This document shows, in pieces, positions 1-5,338 of a DNA stretch of 5,338 bases. The stretch spans positions 1-5,338 of the forward strand of contig DUHU01000174.1 in NCBI GenBank assembly GCA_013330765.1, read 5' to 3'. Positions within the stretch are counted from its first letter, which is position 1. Every line of letters starts with the position of its first letter. The translations under genes were made by a program, and so were the position numbers. Origin of the DNA: Candidatus Poseidoniaceae archaeon (GTDB lineage: Archaea > Thermoplasmatota > Poseidoniia > Poseidoniales > Poseidoniaceae). The notes beneath the pieces are model-generated. The model saw only the letters and a list, made by a program, of their open reading frames with translations. It did not search any database and was not told the DNA's origin.

Positions 1-1143
1 GTCGAAACAGACGATGTGGTTGAGCTGGGACAGTTCGAGGAGCACGGCCCCCTCGTCGGCTGCCTGTTGTTCGAGGCTGCCGGAGCCTCGACGTGCAAGC
101 CGACCGACCTGAACCTCGGCGTTTTGATCGGCCAACCGTCGAAGGGTGGCCAGGTCTCCACGCATCGGGACCCTGCAGTCGACCTTCGCTTCGCGGCGTT
201 CCTCAAGCCATGCCTCAACCCCATCGAGAAGCGGGACGGGGGTCAACAGCAACCGGGGCGGACGCCGTGATTCATAATGTTCCGCGACGAAAGCAGAGAC
301 GGTTTCCCCAAGGTCGCCACGATGGACCATTGGCCACACCTCTTGGGATTGCACGATGCCCTCGTCGGCGTGCAGCACCACGACAGCGGCAAGATCGCCT
401 TGGACCGCGACACCGATGGCGTCGCTGTCACGGTAGAGTCGGCTGGAAACCACGTGCTGGGAGATGACTTCACGCACGGCTCGAATGCGATCTCGAACCG
501 TCGCCGCGTGTTCGTATTCCTGTGCCTCAGAAGCGGCGTCCATCTCAACGGCCAATTCTTCCAGCAAGTCCGTGGCTTCACCGTCGAGGATCCGTTTCAC
601 CGTACGCACCCGCTCAGGGTAGCCTTCCGGGTCAACACATGGCCCCCGACAGAGCCCAATATGGCTGGCCAGGCATCCTTGTTCTCCCCGGCAATCCTTG
701 TCTCGAATTCCAAAGTACCTTCTCAAAATCTGCATCACTTGTTTCGCAGCCCCAGCGTTTGGGAAAGGTCCCCATCGGTGCGCGTCTTTTGGAGGGTGAC
801 GCGTGTACATGATGCGCGGAAATTCTTCGTGGGTCAGGACAAGGTACGGGAAGGATTTGTCATCCTTGAGCATTGAATTGAACCTCGGCTTGTGCTCTCG
901 GATCAGTTGGCGCTCAAGGATGAGGGCCTCCTGAGGCGTTGGGGTCACGATGCATTCGATGTCGTCCGCCCGGGCGACCAATTCCGGGATCATCGCTCGA
1001 TCGGGCGTGGTCGCAAAATACGCGCGAACGCGATCTGAGAGGCGCGTCGCTTTGCCGACGTAGAGCACACGCCCTTGGACGGTCTTGAACAGGTAGACGC
1101 CAGGGCGAGCGGGCAGGTCAATCCCTGCAGCGTCAACGGGCAC
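1..1143 (-). CDS. uvrC: UvrABC excinuclease subunit C, N-terminal 381 residues (3' end beyond window)
   Basis: UvrC makes the dual incisions around a DNA lesion after UvrA/UvrB recognition. The frame is open without interruption from a GTG at 1143 to the window edge; the usual family length is about 600 residues. Domains in order: GIY-YIG nuclease at about residues 11-90, with GVY at 15-17, YVG at 28-30, the GKATRL loop and Glu77 in EALILE; the UvrC linker HKPRFN...LKDDKSFPY at about 84-100; GPFPNAGAAK at 125-134; four cysteines at 151, 157, 165 and 169, matching the positions that bind an iron-sulfur cluster in E. coli UvrC; a UVR motif (QEYEHAATVRDRI, about 195-225) for UvrB contact; and the start of the RNase H-like C-terminal nuclease (from about 240). 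The last visible residue, D381 of CFD, matches the first catalytic Asp of that second nuclease. The start is GTG because LPARPGVYLF then sits ten residues in, as usual, and an in-frame stop lies 11 codons upstream (1174-1176). It lies one base after the STAND gene, so an operon is likely. Confidence 0.97.
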   Translation of the reverse strand, partial: MPVDAAGIDLPARPGVYLFKTVQGRVLYVGKATRLSDRVRAYFATTPDRAMIPELVARADDIECIVTPTPQEALILERQLIREHKPRFNSMLKDDKSFPYLVLTHEEFPRIMYTRHPPKDAHRWGPFPNAGAAKQVMQILRRYFGIRDKDCRGEQGCLASHIGLCRGPCVDPEGYPERVRTVKRILDGEATDLLEELAVEMDAASEAQEYEHAATVRDRIRAVREVISQHVVSSRLYRDSDAIGVAVQGDLAAVVVLHADEGIVQSQEVWPMVHRGDLGETVSAFVAEHYESRRPPRLLLTPVPLLDGVEAWLEERREAKVDCRVPMRGDLATLRRLADQNAEVQVGRLARRGSGSLEQQAADEGAVLLELSQLNHIVCFD

Positions 1144-1144
1144 A

Positions 1145-3361
1145 TCACCGCCCCCGTGAAGCCTCTGCTTCGTTCAGCAGGGCTTTGGCGGCGCGCATCG
1201 AACCGGCTTGGCGGTGCAGCGCAGCAGCGTGAAGCAACTTCGAACGCTTCGATGTGCCTTCCGTCAAGCGCGCGAGAGCGGTGGCATGCCGGGCGAGCAG
1301 CCGTCGCACAGGCAGGGAATCTCCCTCTGGAAGGGTCAGCCTTGTCGCAGCCATGTGGGCGTCTTCGTGGCCCTCGTGCACCGTCCGTTCCAGCAGGGAC
1401 ATCCGAAGGGCGATGGCGCTCAGGTCGTCACGACCGTTGAGGTGCTCGTCCAAGTCCTCCATGAGTTTTGGAGCAAGTGGATCGTCCGAAATGGCGTGGC
1501 GCCAGCGTAAATCGGTGACGGCCTGCGACGAAAGTGCATCGGTTGAAGCCAAGTCCGCAAGCAGTTCGACGGCTTCGTCGAAACGGCCTGCAAGCACAAG
1601 GACGCGGAATTTCAGCAGGCCGCTCGCCACCACGGCCGAGCGGCGTTCATGGACCGGGATTGTGGCTGGATTCATGGCATCGAGGTGCGCCAAGAGTTCG
1701 CCAACGTCGTCGTTCTGCTCCGGAAGGCGGTCTTCGATGCGTGCCGTGATCAACGCGATCCGTGGACGAAGTGCGTTGCTGGATTGAACCGCATCGAGCA
1801 GAAGCCCCTCCGCTTCTTCCGTTCGCCCTTCCAACCGAAGCAAGGCAGCCTGTGCGATGGCATCCGGAGCCGCCATGGCATCGAGATAACCGCGGGCGCG
1901 TTCGACTTCGCCCCGCTGGACGGCCACGTCCGCAGCCACGCCCAGCAGCGCCTCACGCTCCTCAGGAACTCGAGCAAGGGCGTCTTCCAACACGGCGCTC
2001 AGCCGCCCGAGGCCGTCGTTGTTGGCCGCCATCACCGCCGCCGCAGCCTCGGCCACGCCACCTTCTGCGGCCATGATGCGGTGATGCATCACCAGCAAGG
2101 GGGCCAGCGTGCTTTCGCTCTCCGACCAGTGGGCAATCCCCTGCGTGATGGCTGCATGACGTTGTGCCCCCTCCATGGTTTCGAGGCGAACGTGACGGAC
2201 AAGGGCGTGGAGTTGCAGCCCACCCGTTGACCACCACTGCAGGAGGGCTCGCTCGTCAAGGTCCCCAACCAACTCCGTGTTTCGCAGGTCATCGCCCGAG
2301 AGGGCGAAGGGGAGGAGGGCGAGTTCGTCAAGGGCTCCTGATTCTCCTTCTGTGAGGTTGGACAGCACCGCTCGAGTGACGAAACCTTCGATGTCGTCAT
2401 CGGACTCTGGCAGGGTCGATCCAGGCCGGTAAAGGCGCAGCGCAAGCGGGTGCCCGCCAAGCCGAGAGAGCACCGCATCGGCGTCCTCAACGTCTCCAAG
2501 GAGATGCATGGCCGCGTCGTCCTCAAGGGGATTGAGCACGTGCTTTGGAACCGTTTCGGGGGTGCGGAGCGGCGCACGCCCCACAAGCAACCAACGGGCA
2601 CCGTTTGCTTGACCGACGGAAGCCGCCCAGATGTTCTCAGCATGGATTGCATGCATGTTTTCGCAGCCGTCGATCACAATGAGTTCTGAATCCGGTCGAT
2701 GCTGCAGCCATGCTGCTGCCGATTGGTCGTCCACATGGACCCCGGTTTCATCGAGAATCGATGCGAGGTCGCTGAGGGCCGAATATGGGTCCATGGTTGC
2801 CCAGCGGACCGTGCCGCCTTCGTTGCGCCACGCGTCGGCCAAACAGCGGGCAACGGTGGATTTCCCGACGCCGGCCAAACCCGTGATCGCAGCGGTGTTG
2901 TGGTCCAGCAGCACCTGGTGCAAGGCCGCAACGTCCGACTCTCTGCCGTATGCGGGACCGACGGGATCATGTTGTCCGAACCATGGGCCTTGTGTCACCG
3001 CAGGTTCGGCCGGTAATTCCAACGTTTCCAACACCCGTCGACCCTCTTCAGTGAGGTGATGGACGCTTCGACGTCGCCGTCCGCCGTCGATGACGTGAGC
3101 GCTACGGACGACGACCAATCCCTCCTCCTCCAACAGATTCAGTGGGACATGGAGTGCCGATCGGACCAGCCCCAAACCCTCCGCGATGCCTGGCAAACTG
3201 AGGTCCCGGGGCACGTCCCACGCCTCCCGCAGCCCGTCCGAAAATGGACCGAGCCACCGGAGAATCCTGGCCTGCGCTTCGGGGAGCACGTGACGAGGTT
3301 GCTCCCGTCGCTCAAGTCCGTTTCGCTGCCTCCATCGCCTCGCATGGTCAGCAGTGGGCAA
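1145..3361 (-). CDS. Winged-helix / STAND NTPase / TPR-like protein, putative signal-responsive transcriptional regulator
   Basis: A complete gene of up to 738 residues, probably a cytoplasmic DNA-binding NTPase switch. Residues 29-112 form a winged helix (LPGIAEGLGLVRSALH recognition region, LLEEEGLV, basic wing GGRRRRSV, then LTEEGRRVLE). Residues 138-395 form a STAND/NB-ARC-type core: YGRES entry, Walker A GLAGVGKST (161-169, Lys167), Walker B LIVIDGCENM (227-236, Asp231) resembling the LVLDNCEHL motif of AfsR/LuxR-like ATPases, a sensor strand WLLVGRAPL with Arg262, LGGHPLAL (301-308) matching the GLPLAL motif, and LHALVRH (384-390) matching the MHD position. Residues 400-735 are alpha-helical with TPR-like hairpins at about 469-497, 500-527, 580-605 and 708-735, probably for ligand or partner sensing. 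The given start is TTG with no clear ribosome site. A GTG at 3287-3289 (residue 25) would also keep the whole winged helix and is a serious alternative; an in-frame stop at 3461-3463 limits extension. The target genes and the signal cannot be read from sequence. Confidence 0.9.
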   Translation of the reverse strand: MPTADHARRWRQRNGLERREQPRHVLPEAQARILRWLGPFSDGLREAWDVPRDLSLPGIAEGLGLVRSALHVPLNLLEEEGLVVVRSAHVIDGGRRRRSVHHLTEEGRRVLETLELPAEPAVTQGPWFGQHDPVGPAYGRESDVAALHQVLLDHNTAAITGLAGVGKSTVARCLADAWRNEGGTVRWATMDPYSALSDLASILDETGVHVDDQSAAAWLQHRPDSELIVIDGCENMHAIHAENIWAASVGQANGARWLLVGRAPLRTPETVPKHVLNPLEDDAAMHLLGDVEDADAVLSRLGGHPLALRLYRPGSTLPESDDDIEGFVTRAVLSNLTEGESGALDELALLPFALSGDDLRNTELVGDLDERALLQWWSTGGLQLHALVRHVRLETMEGAQRHAAITQGIAHWSESESTLAPLLVMHHRIMAAEGGVAEAAAAVMAANNDGLGRLSAVLEDALARVPEEREALLGVAADVAVQRGEVERARGYLDAMAAPDAIAQAALLRLEGRTEEAEGLLLDAVQSSNALRPRIALITARIEDRLPEQNDDVGELLAHLDAMNPATIPVHERRSAVVASGLLKFRVLVLAGRFDEAVELLADLASTDALSSQAVTDLRWRHAISDDPLAPKLMEDLDEHLNGRDDLSAIALRMSLLERTVHEGHEDAHMAATRLTLPEGDSLPVRRLLARHATALARLTEGTSKRSKLLHAAALHRQAGSMRAAKALLNEAEASRGR
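1151..1155 (-). promoter_or_regulatory. Possible ribosome binding site of uvrC inside the STAND gene end
   Basis: On the minus strand a GGGGG run lies seven bases before the uvrC GTG, within the last codons of the upstream gene, followed by GGTGAT directly against the start. Both can pair partly with the 16S 3' end. With a one-base gap between the stop codon and GTG, re-initiation by the same ribosome is equally plausible. Confidence 0.35.
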
Positions 3362-3394
3362 GGTTGAACAGGCAACGTCAGCGGTTGGGAGACG
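3362..3394. promoter_or_regulatory. Divergent intergenic spacer (33 bp) between STAND and beta-helix genes
   Basis: This is the only gap between genes. It separates two divergent start codons, so both promoters must lie here or within the neighbouring 5' coding ends. I see no TATA-like or BRE-like element and no bacterial -10/-35 pair; the stretch is GC-rich. If the minus-strand gene starts at GTG 3289 instead of TTG 3361, the spacer grows to 105 bp (3290-3394), a more normal size for two promoters. A regulatory role is inferred from position only. Confidence 0.35.
3387..3391 (+). promoter_or_regulatory. Possible ribosome binding site of the beta-helix gene
   Basis: GGGAG ends three bases before the ATG at 3395. 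It can pair with the anti-Shine-Dalgarno CCUCC core, but the spacing is shorter than usual. It supports this ATG over the internal in-frame ATGs at 3443, 3449 and 3467, all of which would cut into the signal peptide. Confidence 0.4.
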
Positions 3395-3472
3395 ATGCAG
3401 CGTCCACTCTCGACCGTTCGCAGCGTCTTCTTGGTGGCCTTGATGGTCATGGCGGTCGTGTTACCGATGGCG
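3395..3472 (+). other. Signal peptide-coding segment of the beta-helix protein
   Basis: The first 26 codons encode two arginines in the n-region (R3, R9), then a hydrophobic stretch VFLVALMVMAVVL and a PMA ending. Cleavage is plausible after Ala26 or a little later around ADLA (31-34); the exact site cannot be fixed by eye. There is no Cys, so lipoprotein processing is unlikely. There is no twin-arginine motif, so Sec export is favoured over Tat. Confidence 0.8.
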
Positions 3473-5338
3473 ACTCCGGGTCCAGCCGACCTCGCAGCGT
3501 TGCCTTCAGAGGACGCGGTTGCTGGACGGGCACAAACGACGTGGAGCGGGACCGTCCTTCTCTCCAGCACCACCACCGTCGCGGTGAACGATGAATTGGT
3601 CATCTCGGCGTGCACCACCGTGCAACTCGGTTCAGGTGTCCGCTTGGTTGTGGACGGTCGACTCACCGTGCAGGGAACGACGACGTGCCCCGTGATTTTC
3701 GAAGCCGCTGGATCCCTCGATCACGAGGGCATTCAATTCAACGCGTCTTCGCTTGGTCGTGGTTCGCGCATTGACAACCTGACCTTGCTTGACGCGACGT
3801 ATGGAATCACCATGTTTGGTGGCGATGCACGCTTCCACAACCTCACCATCGATTCCCCTGACCGCGTGGGCATCGACCTGTTTGGCGCCACGCCTGTGTT
3901 CGAGGATTTGACGGTGGTGGATGCAGGGCAAAACGCGATCCAAACGGATTGGCGTTTTGGCTTGGGCCTCTCTGTGGGAGCCGGCTCAGCTCCCGTCGTC
4001 AAGCGCGCTGACTTCAGCGGCATCACCACGCGTGGACTCAACGTTTGGGGAGGGTCCGGGGGGGTGTTTCAGGACATCACGATGGACAACATCACCGGCT
4101 CGTCATTGGCCTACGTGGCCGGCGTGTGGGTCGAGGACAGCGTTCCTTTGCTGCAACGTATGAGCATCGATCGTGCGGACAACGGCCTCGTCGTTCGGCA
4201 CGTGGATGACACCTTGCGGACCCGGGCGGTCGTCAAAGACATGGACATCAGCAACAGCATGTACCGTGGCGTGCTGATCGACAAAGAGAACCGGACGAAT
4301 TACACCAACTACGAATCGGCGGACATCACCGGTCTGACGGTGACCGGCACGGGTGGCCCTGGTGCGAAAACCCCCGGCATCGCCGAGGCGGCCGTGGAAA
4401 TCAACGCGACTGGGGCTTGGCTCGAAGACGTGCTCATCGACGGGTGTTCCACCGTGGGTCTTCGGATGTATTTCACCGACGCATCGAGCACCATCAGGAA
4501 TTTGACCGTCGTTGATGCCGGTGATGCCGGTGCAGGCGCTGGGGCACATGCGTCTGGTGTCGCGGTCCGGTCCGGGTATTTCGCTCCGACTTTCGACGGT
4601 CTTTCCGTCTCCGGCTCGCCCGGTTCCGGGGTGCACGCCTCAGGAGGCGGTTCGATGCAAGGGAGCACCTGGAACCTCAGCAACAACAGCGAATACGGGT
4701 TGCGCGTCGATTACTCCGAGGTTATCGTTGACGGCTTGTTGCTCGACGGGAACGGCTTTTCTGGCTTGTTTGTTGAAGACGGGCGAAGCGTGGAGTTGAG
4801 CAACCTTACCGCCTCGAACAACGGGCAAACCGGCGTTCTTGCAGGCCAACAAGCCGGTCTGCACTACCTTCGCTCCAACGACATCGAATCCAACTCAGGT
4901 GACGTCAGGTGCCAGCACTGTGAGGTGCGTGGGAACGCTGGAAGCGGCCTTGTCATCGAAGATTCCGTCGATCTGTGGATCGAGGACCTGCTCGTCGAGG
5001 ACGTCGCACCGGGCATGATTCCCATCGCCATCGACAACAGCAACCTGAACATCGGTCAGCGTGGCGGGCGATTCCGCCTGATGAACATCACCGTCTGGGC
5101 CAATGCGACCGACGGGAATGGAGACGCTCTCCCCGCAGTTGACGTGCAGGCGGCGGACGGAGCCATCGAGGGGCTCGGGCTCCATGGCGTGCACGCCGGC
5201 GTTGAATGGAACGCAGACATCCCCGGTCAGCGCGTGTCCTACCTGCACGACGCGACCCTGGACGATGCAGGTTGCTTGGCTCTCAGTGACCAAAAGCTGC
5301 TCCGCATCGATCGGCTGGACATCACGGGCTGTGCTGAG
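3395..5338 (+). CDS. Secreted right-handed parallel beta-helix repeat protein, N-terminal 648 residues (3' end beyond window)
   Basis: An exported protein, probably cell-surface or secreted; substrate and activity unknown. Residues 1-9 are a short basic n-region (MQRPLSTVR) and 10-26 a hydrophobic core, giving a Sec signal peptide without a lipobox cysteine. Residues 50-109 look like a beta-helix N-terminal cap (GSGVRLVVDGRLTVQGT, then CPVIFEA), like the 'base-level' strand pattern that opens many such proteins. From about 110 to the window end come degenerate rungs of about 20-25 residues with recurring signatures such as NLTLLDA, NLTIDS, DLTVVDAG, NLTVVDAG, GLTVTG, EDVLIDG, EDLLVED and DGLLLDG. 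These match pectate-lyase-like/PbH1 repeats. There are 13 N-x-S/T sequons and seven cysteines. I see no recognisable catalytic residues, so binding, adhesion or polysaccharide processing are all possible. The start is set by the signal peptide and by an in-frame stop at 3365-3367. Translation is continuous to the window edge. Confidence 0.9.
   Translation, partial: MQRPLSTVRSVFLVALMVMAVVLPMATPGPADLAALPSEDAVAGRAQTTWSGTVLLSSTTTVAVNDELVISACTTVQLGSGVRLVVDGRLTVQGTTTCPVIFEAAGSLDHEGIQFNASSLGRGSRIDNLTLLDATYGITMFGGDARFHNLTIDSPDRVGIDLFGATPVFEDLTVVDAGQNAIQTDWRFGLGLSVGAGSAPVVKRADFSGITTRGLNVWGGSGGVFQDITMDNITGSSLAYVAGVWVEDSVPLLQRMSIDRADNGLVVRHVDDTLRTRAVVKDMDISNSMYRGVLIDKENRTNYTNYESADITGLTVTGTGGPGAKTPGIAEAAVEINATGAWLEDVLIDGCSTVGLRMYFTDASSTIRNLTVVDAGDAGAGAGAHASGVAVRSGYFAPTFDGLSVSGSPGSGVHASGGGSMQGSTWNLSNNSEYGLRVDYSEVIVDGLLLDGNGFSGLFVEDGRSVELSNLTASNNGQTGVLAGQQAGLHYLRSNDIESNSGDVRCQHCEVRGNAGSGLVIEDSVDLWIEDLLVEDVAPGMIPIAIDNSNLNIGQRGGRFRLMNITVWANATDGNGDALPAVDVQAADGAIEGLGLHGVHAGVEWNADIPGQRVSYLHDATLDDAGCLALSDQKLLRIDRLDITGCAE
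3722..5338 (+). repeat. Degenerate beta-helix rung repeats (protein level)
   Basis: Residues 110-648 are a continuous series of imperfect rungs of about 20-25 residues. Each has a short strand of alternating hydrophobics (for example LTVVD), an Asn/Asp/Gly turn and a second strand of the form GLxV or GVxV. Most rungs have diverged at DNA level; the closest pair are the DLTVVDAG and NLTVVDAG rungs (around 3905-3928 and 4499-4522). The array continues past the window edge. Confidence 0.75.
4514..4531 (+). repeat. Perfect 9-bp tandem duplication GATGCCGGT x2 in the beta-helix gene
   Basis: Two identical 9-mers encode DAG-DAG (residues 374-379), followed by AGAGA. The pair looks like a small in-frame slippage expansion in a turn between rungs, lengthening the loop after the NLTVVDAG strand. 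Confidence 0.8.

Noticed and set aside
277..876. Plus-strand open frame of about 199 codons opposite uvrC
   Set aside because: It lies entirely antisense to a clear UvrC reading frame, has no recognisable motif, and arises from GC-rich codon structure.
1143..1145. ATG overlapping the STAND stop codon (TGATG) as the uvrC start
   Set aside because: This ATG is in a different frame from UvrC; the GTG two bases further on is in frame.
1254..2230. Two plus-strand open frames (1254-1787 and 1649-2230, 177 and 193 codons) opposite the STAND gene
   Set aside because: Both are low-complexity Arg/Ser/Pro-rich antisense shadows; the minus strand carries convincing TPR-like coding across the same bases.
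2089..2652. Minus-strand open frame of 187 codons overlapping the STAND gene in another frame
   Set aside because: It is a same-strand frame shadow of the NTPase region and has no motifs of its own.
3363..3376. Small inverted repeat GTTG-N6-CAAC in the divergent spacer as an operator
   Set aside because: A 4-bp stem is expected often by chance and no second copy or longer dyad supports it.
3139..3666. Minus-strand open frame of 175 codons spanning the divergent region
   Set aside because: It overlaps both the winged-helix coding segment and the signal peptide of the plus-strand gene, and its translation has no domain character.
4103..4636. Minus-strand open frame of 177 codons opposite the beta-helix gene
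   Set aside because: It is antisense to continuous beta-helix rungs; its His/Asp/Val-rich translation mirrors the opposite-strand codons.

Overview
The window is gene-dense, GC-rich DNA with three protein-coding genes and almost no intergenic space. Two genes lie on the minus strand: a uvrC fragment that runs off the left edge, and a complete STAND-type ATPase gene upstream of it. One gene lies on the plus strand: a secreted beta-helix protein that runs off the right edge. I see no RNA genes, insertion sequences, CRISPR repeats, integrases or terminators.

The likely source is a marine planktonic archaeon of the Thermoplasmata side, such as Candidatus Poseidoniales (Marine Group II), or a related lineage. 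This is an inference at about 0.55-0.6 confidence. It rests on three things: a large Sec-exported beta-helix surface protein rich in N-x-S/T sequons, a winged helix of a style common in Thermoplasmata regulators (basic RRRR wing followed by LTEEGR), and a bacterial-type UvrC, which such archaea can carry. No rRNA or other phylogenetic marker is present, so a bacterium is not excluded.

Layout. Positions 1-1143 (minus) hold the first 381 codons of UvrC, the nuclease subunit of nucleotide excision repair. The cut falls at the Asp of the CFD motif that begins the second catalytic centre. Positions 1145-3361 (minus) encode a protein of up to 738 residues with an N-terminal winged helix, an AfsR/LuxR-like STAND NTPase core and a TPR-like helical C-terminus. 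Its stop codon is one base from the uvrC start, so the two genes are probably co-transcribed. Positions 3362-3394 are a 33-bp divergent spacer, which may really be 105 bp if the STAND gene starts at an internal GTG. Positions 3395-5338 (plus) encode at least 648 residues of an exported right-handed parallel beta-helix protein.

How the genes fit together. The STAND protein looks like a DNA-binding, nucleotide-dependent switch. Its tight coupling to uvrC suggests, but does not prove, a signal-responsive regulator linked to DNA repair, perhaps acting on its own divergent promoter region. The beta-helix protein is probably a cell-surface or secreted protein with no obvious functional link beyond the shared upstream region.
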